Made by a program: the position numbers and the translations under genes
The notes under the pieces: model-generated
Database searches by the model: none
Told to the model about the DNA's origin: nothing
Seen by the model: the letters and a program-made list of their open reading frames with translations, nothing else
Assembly: GCF_025263485.1 (NCBI RefSeq)
Contig: NZ_CP079863.1
Coordinates: 1,860,001 to 1,924,000 of the forward strand
Direction of reading: 5' to 3'
DNA: 64,000 nt
From: Mycobacterium sp. SMC-2
GTDB taxonomy: Bacteria; Actinomycetota; Actinomycetes; Mycobacteriales; Mycobacteriaceae
Part shown: piece after piece, positions 1 through 6,862 of the stretch
How positions within the stretch are numbered: position 1 is the first letter of the stretch
How the letters are laid out: each line of letters begins with the position of its first letter

Positions 1-1
1 G

Positions 2-694
2 CTGCTGGCCGGCGAGAGCGAGGAGACCTCCAAGCTGTCCCGGGAGCACGCCGTGGCGGTGCCCGCCCCGGGCCTGGTGGCGATCGCCGGCGGCAAGTAC
101 ACCACCTATCGGGTGATGGCCGCCGACGCGATCGACGCCGCGGCGCAGTTCATCCCGGCCCGGGTGGCGCCCTCGATCACCGAAAAGGTCAGCCTGCTGG
201 GCGCCGACGGTTACTTCGCGCTGGTCAATCAGGCGGAACACGTTGCCGCCCTTCAGGGTTTGCATCCGTACCGAGTTCGGCACCTGCTGGACCGCTACGG
301 TTCGCTGATCGGCGACGTGCTGGGCCTGGCGGCCGGAAACGCCGACCTGCTCAGCCCGATCAAGGAGGCGCCGGGCTACCTGAAGGTGGAGGCGCTGTAC
401 GCCGTGACGGCGGAGGGGGCGCTGCACCTGGAGGACATCCTGGCCCGCCGGATGCGGATCTCCATCGAGTACTCGCACCGCGGCGTCGACTGCGCCCGCG
501 AGGTGGCCGACGTGGTGGCTCCGGTGCTCGGCTGGTCGGCGGGGGACGTCGAGCGCGAGGTTGCCAACTACTGCGCGCGGGTGGAGGCCGAGATCCTGTC
601 CCAGGCCCAGCCCGACGACGTGTCGGCGGACGAATTGCGGGCGAGCGCCCCGGAGGCGCGCGCCGAGATTCTCGAGCCGGTGCCTTTGAATTGA
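2..694 (+). CDS. glpD2: Glycerol-3-phosphate dehydrogenase GlpD, C-terminal part
   Basis: Only the last 230 codons are present; the frame is open from base 2 and the gene begins before the window. The enzyme oxidises sn-glycerol 3-phosphate to dihydroxyacetone phosphate with FAD and feeds electrons to the quinone pool at the membrane. The visible part contains the conserved AIAGGKYTTYR segment of the FAD domain near residue 31, followed by the C-terminal cap domain with the H-Y-R-V-R-H-LL-x-R-Y-G pattern. Four bases separate its stop from the next gene, a pseudouridine synthase, which matches the glpD2 neighbourhood of M. tuberculosis (Rv3302c/Rv3300c). In that species phoY1 lies between the two; here the PhoU gene is 18 kb away. 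The paralogue choice glpD2 rests on this neighbourhood. Confidence 0.9.
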   Translation: MLAGESEETSKLSREHAVAVPAPGLVAIAGGKYTTYRVMAADAIDAAAQFIPARVAPSITEKVSLLGADGYFALVNQAEHVAALQGLHPYRVRHLLDRYGSLIGDVLGLAAGNADLLSPIKEAPGYLKVEALYAVTAEGALHLEDILARRMRISIEYSHRGVDCAREVADVVAPVLGWSAGDVEREVANYCARVEAEILSQAQPDDVSADELRASAPEARAEILEPVPLN

Positions 695-698
695 GCGT

Positions 699-1562
699 GT
701 GGTGAGGCCGGCGCCGCTTCCCGTTCGCGACGGGCTCGGCCCGGCGCGGGTGCGGCTGCGCGGGGGGCCGGTTTTGGCCGAGCTGACCGCCCGGTTCGGC
801 GCGCCGGCGCGGTCGAAGGTGCTGGCCGGGGAGGTGGTGGACGCCGGCGGCGCGGTGGTCGACGAGGCCACGGTGCTGCCGGCCGGTGCCAGCGTCTACC
901 TCTATCGCGAACTGCCGGAAGAGGTTTCCGTCCCTTTTGACATCCCGGTGCTTCACCGCGACGCGGACATCGTGGTGGTCGACAAGCCGCACTTCCTGGC
1001 CACCATGCCCCGGGGCCGGCACGTGGCGCAGACGGCGCTGGTGCGGCTGCGCCGGGAACTTGGGCTGCCGGAGCTGAGCCCGGCTCATCGGCTCGACCGG
1101 CTGACCGCCGGGGTGCTGGTCTTCACGGCCCGCCGCGAGGTGCGCGGCGCATACCAGACGCTGTTCTCGCGGGGCTTGGTGCGCAAGACATATCTGGCGC
1201 GCGCCGCCGTCGATCCGGCCCTGGTGTTGCCGCGCGTGGTGCGCAGCCGGATCGTCAAGCGGCGCGGCGTTTTGCAGGCCGCCTGCGAACCGGGAGCGCC
1301 GAACGCGGAGACGCTGGTGGAACTTGTTTCCCCGGACGGGCTGTACCGGCTGACCCCGCGCACCGGACGCACCCACCAGCTGCGCGTGCACATGGCCTCG
1401 CTTGGGGTGCCCATCGACGGTGATCCGTTGTACCCCAACGTCATCGACGTGGCTGCCGACGACTTCAACACGCCGCTGCGGTTGCTGGCGCAGCGCCTCG
1501 AGTTCGACGACCCCGTGACGGGCGCCCGCCGCGAATTCGTCAGCGACAGGCCGGTGCCCTAG
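699..1562 (+). CDS. RluA-family RNA pseudouridine synthase
   Basis: A 287-residue protein that should isomerise uridine to pseudouridine in rRNA or tRNA. The catalytic motif H-R-L-D-R-L-T-A-G-V-L, with the active-site aspartate, lies at about residues 131-141. Further on is the RTGRTHQLRVHM motif at about 221-232, which is typical of RluA/RluC/RluD enzymes. The N-terminus (about 1-75) is an S4-like region without a clear signature. The start chosen is GTG at 699, four bases after the glpD stop, so the two genes are probably co-transcribed. It is the apparent orthologue of Rv3300c. The exact target base cannot be told from the sequence. Confidence 0.93.
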   Translation: MVRPAPLPVRDGLGPARVRLRGGPVLAELTARFGAPARSKVLAGEVVDAGGAVVDEATVLPAGASVYLYRELPEEVSVPFDIPVLHRDADIVVVDKPHFLATMPRGRHVAQTALVRLRRELGLPELSPAHRLDRLTAGVLVFTARREVRGAYQTLFSRGLVRKTYLARAAVDPALVLPRVVRSRIVKRRGVLQAACEPGAPNAETLVELVSPDGLYRLTPRTGRTHQLRVHMASLGVPIDGDPLYPNVIDVAADDFNTPLRLLAQRLEFDDPVTGARREFVSDRPVP

Positions 1563-1589
1563 CTTCGCCGATGCCGGCCGCGTCGGCGC

Positions 1590-1761
1590 ATGCGCGTTCC
1601 GGATCGGGCCGGCGACTCGGAGACCGCGCTGCTGCGCTACCTGATGTACGGGCTGTTGGAAGAGACGCTATGCGGGCTTCATCAGCTTCGCCAGCGTCCT
1701 GCCCGTCGCTGCCGAAGCGGTCGACCGCGGCCTTTGGGCGCTGCGCGCCGGGCTGCACTAG
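1590..1761 (+). pseudogene. Remnant of a small multi-pass membrane protein
   Basis: Two short pieces of plausible coding sequence lie in different frames. From ATG 1590 the frame reads MRVPDRAGDSETALLRYLMYGLL, resembling the start of a mycobacterial membrane protein family of about 150 residues. From about 1669 a second frame reads YAGFISFASVLPVAAEAVDR and ends WALRAGLH with TAG at 1759-1761. Neither piece is long enough to be a gene, and the middle of any parent gene is missing. The two pieces may come from one or from two genes. The family assignment is from memory of similar N-termini and is uncertain. Confidence 0.3.
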
Positions 1762-1783
1762 TAGGTCCAGCCCGGCCTGTCAC

Positions 1784-2237
1784 TCAGAACAGGTCGTAGG
1801 ACTGGCGAGCGATCGTGAAGCCGTGACCGGTCCCGACGTCCCGGCACGTGATGCCCGATTCGGCACTGTCGCAGCGCAGCGCTCCCGCAGTGATCGAGTC
1901 CCCGTAGGCCAGCGGGTTGCCCTGGGTCATCGCGGTGTCTCCGGCACACACGAATCGTGCGGGGCCGCCTGCACGCAGTGTGAGGCCCTGCCCGTAACCG
2001 GTGACGCTCGGACAGTCGGCGGGCCGGGGGGGGTGCCGACCAGGTGTGCTCGGTGATGTCACACCGGACCATCACTGGGTCGATCTGGCAGCCGATGTTG
2101 CCTGAGGGCGAGGTGAAAGGCGTGATCTGGGTGACGTTCGGTCCGGCGGCCGCCGAACCCGCGGCGCCCACCAGTAGCGCTACTGCCCCGACGAGCGCGA
2201 GCGCTGCACCGGCATGTCCGCGAGAAAGCAGTGCCAT
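1784..2237 (-). pseudogene. Secreted DUF6636-type protein, frameshifted in a G8 run
   Basis: The gene starts at ATG 2237 with a signal peptide (hydrophobic core about residues 11-25, cut after SAAAG) and the FTSPSGNIGCQI motif typical of DUF6636 exported proteins. The frame then breaks in a run of eight G on the + strand (2026-2033, eight C in the coding sense). The remainder continues in the next frame from the run to TGA at 1784, with PADCPSVTGYGQGL and RFVCAGDT, the paired cysteines and a natural C-terminus SYDLF. Removing one base of the run restores one continuous protein of about 150 residues (..HTWSAPPRPADC..). The break could be genuine or an error in a homopolymer. Function of the family is unknown. 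Confidence 0.7.
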
Positions 2238-2439
2238 GAATCGCCTCCCTCAACGGGCCTGGCCAGCCCGGGCTAGTACAGGTTTATGTGGTGCCTATCA
2301 GATCCGGCGTCGGCGTTTGGCGCGTACGGCTCATTTCGCTGTGATCGGGCGGAGTTGGCGTGCGGTTCGCGGCGCCACTTTCCAGGCGTGCAGGCAGGTC
2401 CAGCCGGACGGGTTAGAACGTTCTTTAGCAATCCGGTGC

Positions 2440-2806
2440 CATCATTTGGTGAAGACGTTTGGAGCTGGCACGAACAGCAGCTGCCCTACGCGACGCTGAT
2501 TTTGACCTCCCCGGCCGGGCGCACCTATGTCACACCACCCCGGGCAGCGCGCTGCTGTTCCTCAGCCTGTGCCGCGCCACCGGCGCCAGCGCGGCCCCCG
2601 AAGCCGACCCCGACCCGCACTACTGCACCCAGCGCACCGCGATGATGCCCCGACGACGCCGCACCCGCAACCAGAACCGCGCCACCCGCATCGCCACCGA
2701 ACGCCGCCACAACCGCGACGCCCGTCTGACCCGAAAACCGTCCCCGGGAGACTATTTCGCGCTGGCGCCACCTCCCGACGACGAGGAGGACCCGCCGCCC
2801 TTCTGA
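2440..2806 (+). pseudogene. C-terminal fragment of a 13E12-type DUF222/HNH protein
   Basis: From about 2440 the DNA resembles the end of the intact gene at 62332-63837. The shared stretches are the HH-x-x-K-T-x-W region, then EQQLPYATLILTSPAGRTYVT against EQQLADGTLILTSPSGQTYVT, then PGSALLF, and the arginine-rich tail ending in DPPPF. There is a 2-base shift near 2530-2540 (extra bases in the VTTPGS segment), so the fragment needs two frames. No DUF222 domain or full HNH motif remains. It is a dead remnant, probably of an independent copy of the same family, since the tail has diverged from the intact one. Confidence 0.8.
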
Positions 2807-2922
2807 CGGCCGGTCAACGAGTGAACGCTTCTCGCCCTGATCAATTGGGCGATGGCTGAGGCGCCTTGCTGGCATCGTGCGGGCCCCCAGCCGTTCGACA
2901 TAGGCACCGCTACGATCACGCA

Positions 2923-3438
2923 ATGCCGATACCGCGCGTGGACCCGGTCGCCGACAGCTTGGCGGGCAGTCTCGCTAAGCGCATGGTTGGCAAGTTCGCG
3001 GTGTCATCGCCAGGGCAGTGGTTTCTCCGGCATATTTCGCCACACGTCGATCCCGGACTGATGCGGCTCACGCGCGGGCGAGTGAGTTCGATGGGTACCT
3101 TCCCTCGCTCTGTCTTATTGACGTGTACGGGTGCCAAGTCGGGAGTCCGGCGGACCACACCGTTGATTTACTTCAGCGACGGCGACCGCGTGATCCTCGT
3201 CGCATCGAACTACGGTGGCGCCCGACATCCCGCCTGGTATCACAACGTGAAGGCTGATCCGATCGTGACGCTTCTCGGCGGTGGTTTCCAAGGGCGCTTC
3301 GTCAGTGAGGAAGTCACCGGGCCAGAACGTGAACGGCTCTGGGCGCTTGCCAAGCAATGGAACCCCGGCTACGAGCAATACGAATCCTCCGCCGGAGGCC
3401 GCGAGATTCCCCTTCTCGCATTGTCACCTTCTGGTTAG
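2923..3438 (+). CDS. F420-dependent nitroreductase (Ddn family)
   Basis: A 171-residue protein of the deazaflavin-dependent nitroreductase/quinone reductase family, which uses reduced F420 to reduce quinones or nitroaromatics near the membrane. Family signatures are the LLTCTGAKSGVRRTTPL motif at about residues 65-81, the ILVASNYGGARHPAWYHNV motif at about 91-109 and the G-R-F-V-S-E-E-V segment. Those motifs form the phosphate and deazaflavin pocket of F420 binding. The start ATG 2923 is chosen because the frame upstream (from 2866) reads non-conserved residues. It stands alone between a dead 13E12 fragment and a small secreted gene. The physiological substrate cannot be told. Confidence 0.9.
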   Translation: MPIPRVDPVADSLAGSLAKRMVGKFAVSSPGQWFLRHISPHVDPGLMRLTRGRVSSMGTFPRSVLLTCTGAKSGVRRTTPLIYFSDGDRVILVASNYGGARHPAWYHNVKADPIVTLLGGGFQGRFVSEEVTGPERERLWALAKQWNPGYEQYESSAGGREIPLLALSPSG

Positions 3439-3592
3439 CAGCCCGAAGCCGACGCCGCCACCGTTCTGAATCCCGCGTGAAGACCGGCGCCATTTCTGGG
3501 ATCGGTAGCGAACCGTTCATTGTCTGCTGGATCGCATAGCGCAAGCGGATACTGATCCTCAGCATCGCGGCGTCGAGGAAAGGCGCGGGGCA

Positions 3593-3949
3593 ATGTCGAA
3601 CAATCGCACGATCAGCAAGGCCATCACCGGGGCGCTGCTGGCGGGTGGCCTGGCGCTGGCCGGTCTGGGGCTGGCCGCGGGCGCCGCCCGGGCGGAAACC
3701 GGTGTCGCCCCACAATTCATTCCCCCGGTGCCCCTGGACAACTTCACGGTCCCGCACGACTGGTGCCCGGGCCAACCGTTGCCGATGCCGGACGTCCGGT
3801 GGGACATGGGTGTCTGCCACCACTGGTACTGGGTCCCCGTTGGGGGCATGGGCAACGTCGGCCAATTCGTCTGGGAGGGAGATGCTCCCCGCCGGCCGCT
3901 GGGCCCGCCGCCCTGCTACGGAGCTCCCATCTGCCTGCCCGGCTTGTAG
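3593..3949 (+). CDS. Small exported protein with paired cysteines
   Basis: A 118-residue protein with a clear Sec signal peptide: basic start MSNNRTISK, hydrophobic core about 11-30, and a likely cut after AARA. The mature part of about 84 residues is rich in Pro, Trp and His and has the core WCPGQPLPMPDVRWDMGVCH, with further cysteines near the C-terminus (CYGAPICLPGL), so two disulfides are possible. Mycobacteria carry many small exported proteins with this W-C-P-G-Q-P-L pattern; no function is known. ATG 3593 is preceded by a purine-rich stretch (gaggaaaggcg), a good ribosome site. Confidence 0.85.
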   Translation: MSNNRTISKAITGALLAGGLALAGLGLAAGAARAETGVAPQFIPPVPLDNFTVPHDWCPGQPLPMPDVRWDMGVCHHWYWVPVGGMGNVGQFVWEGDAPRRPLGPPPCYGAPICLPGL

Positions 3950-3951
3950 GC

Positions 3952-4257
3952 GTGAGTGGCCCGGAACTCAAAGAGATTCCGGCCCGGTTCGACCCCATCG
4001 ACGCGGGCGTGCTGCACCTCGGCGGGACCCGCCTGCCGGCCGGGCCGCGGCTTCCGTTCGGCCTGACCGTAACCATGGATGGCCGCCAGGGCGCGGAGCT
4101 GGTGGCGCTGCTGGCCTTGCCGAAGGCCATTCCGGTGCATTTCGACGACTACGGGGTCTTCGCGTCGCCGCTGGCCGACTTCACGCGGGAGATGCAGCGC
4201 CGCGAGATGGCCGACCGCATCGTCGAGGTGCCCCGCGGGACGTCGGTGACCGTCTGA
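3952..4257 (+). pseudogene. MBL-fold metallo-hydrolase, C-terminal third only
   Basis: The frame reads ELKEIPARFDPIDAGVLHLG, then VTMDGRQGAELVALL and VPVHFDDYGVFASPL. This is the end of a UlaG-like metallo-beta-lactamase-fold hydrolase, including the late metal ligand region (PVHFDDY). The HxHxDH metal-binding motif and the first two thirds of the family are absent. What lies upstream is the end of the small exported gene, whose stop is three bases away. The fragment has a possible GTG at 3952 but would lack the active site, so it is scored as a 5'-truncated pseudogene. The sharp junction suggests a deletion or recombination that fused unrelated flanks. Confidence 0.7.
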
Positions 4258-4481
4258 GCGAGCCGTTTGCTGGCCGTGCCGACTGCCGTCAAAAAGCCGA
4301 CGCGGCCCAACGCTTTGGTTACCCTAACGCCAGGGGTATATCGTTCGTCAGGTCCGGGACTCGACTGGGAAGGATTCGAGCGTCGCCCGTAGGGGGTGAA
4401 TGCGTAATGTTTCCGGGCTCTTTGCAACCTCGTAAACGAAACTTTCCGGCCGCGTACTCGGCAAGGACAATGTGAGATGTG

Positions 4482-5621
4482 ATGGACCTATTCGCGCCAC
4501 CCGAGGTGACCTCGACGCTGATCCACTCCGGTCCCGGAGTGGGTTCGCTGATCGAGGCTGCCGCCGCGTGGCAGAGTTTGGCCGTCGAGCTGGAGAACAC
4601 GGTATCCGGCTACGCCTCGTCGTTGTCGTCGCTCATCGAGTCCTGGGACGGCCCGTCGGCGATGGCCATGCTGCAGGCCGTGCAGCCCTACCTGTTGTGG
4701 CTCCGCGGGACCGCGCAACAGGCCCAGCAAATGGCCGCCTCGGCCGAAGCCGCGGCGTTGGCGTTCGGTGACGTTCAGGCCTCGGTGGTGCATCCCTCGG
4801 TGGTGGCCGCCAACCGGACCCGGCTGGCGCAACTGCTGGCCACCAACCGGTTCGGGCAGAACACGGCGGCGATCGCAGCGACACAAGACGAATACCAGAC
4901 GATGTGGGCGAACAACTCGGCGGCCATGACTCGCTATCAGGCGGCATCGTCGCAAGCGACCGGGTCGCTGTCGCAATTCAATTCGCCGCTCACCATCACC
5001 AACCAGGCGGGGCCGGTCAACCAACAGGCGACGGTGTCCAATGCTCTGCTCAACTCCGCGGGCTCCACGGCGAACACCATCGACCAGCTCGGGGTCACCC
5101 CCTTCGACCCCAACGCTGGTTGGTTCAGCTATTGGAGCACCTGGGGCAACCAGTTCATCTCGTCCGGTTTCCCGGTCAACCTGCTCAGCTACCTGGCGCA
5201 GAACACCTCGGCCCAGGCGCTGCAGGGCGTGGGCAGCGACATCGGCCTGGGGCTCTCGGAGGGCGAGGGGGCGCTGGCGGCGTCGATCACCAGGCTGGCC
5301 GGCGCCGTCTCGGCCGCGCCGGGGGGCGCGCCAGCGGCGGCGATGGGTGTCGGGGTTTCGCTGGGCAAGCTGACCGCCCCGCCCGCGGTGGTGGGACTGC
5401 TGCCGGCGACGCAAACCCCGGTGCAGCTGGCATCTTCGGTGTCGCCCCTGCCGGCCGAACCCGGGCTTTCCGGCATGCCGCTGGTGCCGATGATGCCGGT
5501 GCCACCGGGCAGCTCGGCGGGCAGCGGTTGGCGCAAGCGCAAGCAGCAGAAGTTCGAGGACCTCGAATACGGGGCGGAACTTCCGAAGAAGGTGATACAC
5601 CGACCGCCCAGCGGTGGATGA
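4482..5621 (+). CDS. PPE family protein, first of a tandem pair
   Basis: A 379-residue PPE protein. The N-terminal PPE domain (about 1-180) starts MDLFAPPEVTSTLIHSGPG and contains the W-x-G turn (SWDGPSA) that packs against a PE partner and guides type VII secretion. A linker and a C-terminal region follow, with GWFSYWSTWGNQF and VNLLSYLAQ near 205-235. At about 290-302 there is a GVGVSLGKLTAPPAVV segment where classical PPE-SVP proteins have GxxSVPxxW; SVP and W are replaced. The tail is basic (KRKQQKFEDLEYGAELP). GTG at 4479 would add one residue. The next gene, 110 bases on, is a paralogue, and no PE gene is nearby. Confidence 0.93.
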   Translation: MDLFAPPEVTSTLIHSGPGVGSLIEAAAAWQSLAVELENTVSGYASSLSSLIESWDGPSAMAMLQAVQPYLLWLRGTAQQAQQMAASAEAAALAFGDVQASVVHPSVVAANRTRLAQLLATNRFGQNTAAIAATQDEYQTMWANNSAAMTRYQAASSQATGSLSQFNSPLTITNQAGPVNQQATVSNALLNSAGSTANTIDQLGVTPFDPNAGWFSYWSTWGNQFISSGFPVNLLSYLAQNTSAQALQGVGSDIGLGLSEGEGALAASITRLAGAVSAAPGGAPAAAMGVGVSLGKLTAPPAVVGLLPATQTPVQLASSVSPLPAEPGLSGMPLVPMMPVPPGSSAGSGWRKRKQQKFEDLEYGAELPKKVIHRPPSGG

Positions 5622-5731
5622 GGGGCGACGATGGTTCCTCACCACTCCGGAAGCAGGATTTCGCGGCCGGATAGGTCGACGGCGGCGCAAATCAACTGTC
5701 GCGCGAGCGCGCCCGTCTCGCGGGGCGAAAC

Positions 5732-6862
5732 GTGATCGATTTCGGGCTGCTGCCGCCCGAGGTCACATCGGCGCTGATCCACTCCGGACCAGGCGCCTGG
5801 TCGATGATCGATGCCGCCGGCGCGTGGCAGGAGCTCAGCGCCGAATTGGAGGCCGCCGCAACCAGCTATACCGCCGAGCTGGCGTCGCTCGCCGCGACCT
5901 GGACCGGCCCTTCCGCGGTGGCGATGGCCCAGGCGTTCGAGCCCTACCTCGCCTGGTTGCGCACCACCGCGGCACAGTGCGAGGAAATCGCCGCATCGGT
6001 CGAAACAGTAACTGCGGCATTCGAATTGACGCACTGGACGGTGGTGCATCCCTCCGTCGTGGCCGCCAACCGGGCGCGCTTGGCGCTGCTGCTGGCCACC
6101 AACTTCTTCGGAATCAACGCCCCGGCGATCGCCGAAACTGAAGCCGAGTACAACGCCATGTGGGTGAACAACTCGGCGGCGATGTACCGCTACGGCGCCA
6201 CCTCGCTGAACGCCGTCAAGCTGTCAAAGTTCTCGTCACCGCCGCCCGTCGCCAACCCCTCGGGCGTCACCACCCAGGCCAACATCATGCCCGCCGCCAA
6301 CGCCCTGGCCTCGACCAACACGGGGTCGACACTTGACACGCTCGGCGTCACCCCCTTCGACCCCAACAGCGGCTGGTTCGGCTATTTCAGCACCTGGGGC
6401 GACCAGTTCATCGCCGGCGGTTTTCCCGTCAACCTGCTCAGCTACCTCGCGCAACTCACCGCGGCGCAAGCGCTGCAAAGCGTCGGCTCCGACATCATGC
6501 AGGGCCTGGCGGAGGGCGGGGCGTCCCTGGCGTCAGCGAATGCCACCCTCGCAAACGCACTCGGCGCCGGGGCGTTCGCGCCCCGCGGCGCGCTGGGCGT
6601 TTCCGTGTTGGTGGGCAAGCTGAGCATGCCGCCCGCCGTGGTGGGCATGTTGCCCGGCGCCCAGCCGCCGGTGCAACTCGCCTCCGCGGTGTCCGCACTT
6701 CCGCCGGGTGCGTCCCAGCCGCCGGGTCTCCCGATGGTCCCGGTGCGGCCGCCGCTGGGCGGCAAGGGTGGCCGCGGGGGCGAGGGGCGCGACTACGAGG
6801 ACATCGAGATCGGCGCGGAGCTTCCCGGCACCGTCATGAAACGACCGCCGTCAGCGGGATAG
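5732..6862 (+). CDS. PPE family protein, second of a tandem pair
   Basis: A 376-residue PPE protein closely similar to its upstream neighbour. The PPE domain begins at GTG 5732 (MIDFGLLPPEVTSALIHSGPG) with W-x-G at ATWTGPSA. The shared later blocks are LGVTPFDPNSGWFGYFSTWG, VNLLSYLAQLTAAQALQSVG and a degenerate SVP-like motif (VGKLSMPPAVVG). The tail is glycine-rich and ends DYEDIEIGAELPGTVMKRPP, matching the acidic end of the first copy. The pair looks like a tandem duplication. The last 12 bases overlap the end of the convergent ATPase gene. Export would require a PE partner and an ESX system elsewhere in the genome. Confidence 0.93.
   Translation: MIDFGLLPPEVTSALIHSGPGAWSMIDAAGAWQELSAELEAAATSYTAELASLAATWTGPSAVAMAQAFEPYLAWLRTTAAQCEEIAASVETVTAAFELTHWTVVHPSVVAANRARLALLLATNFFGINAPAIAETEAEYNAMWVNNSAAMYRYGATSLNAVKLSKFSSPPPVANPSGVTTQANIMPAANALASTNTGSTLDTLGVTPFDPNSGWFGYFSTWGDQFIAGGFPVNLLSYLAQLTAAQALQSVGSDIMQGLAEGGASLASANATLANALGAGAFAPRGALGVSVLVGKLSMPPAVVGMLPGAQPPVQLASAVSALPPGASQPPGLPMVPVRPPLGGKGGRGGEGRDYEDIEIGAELPGTVMKRPPSAG

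Noticed and set aside
4313..4339. A third SigF promoter before the PPE genes (CTTT-N17-GGGTAT)
   Set aside because: The -35 has a mismatch and the context is weak; the alternative GTTA spacing of 12 is too short. I do not count it.
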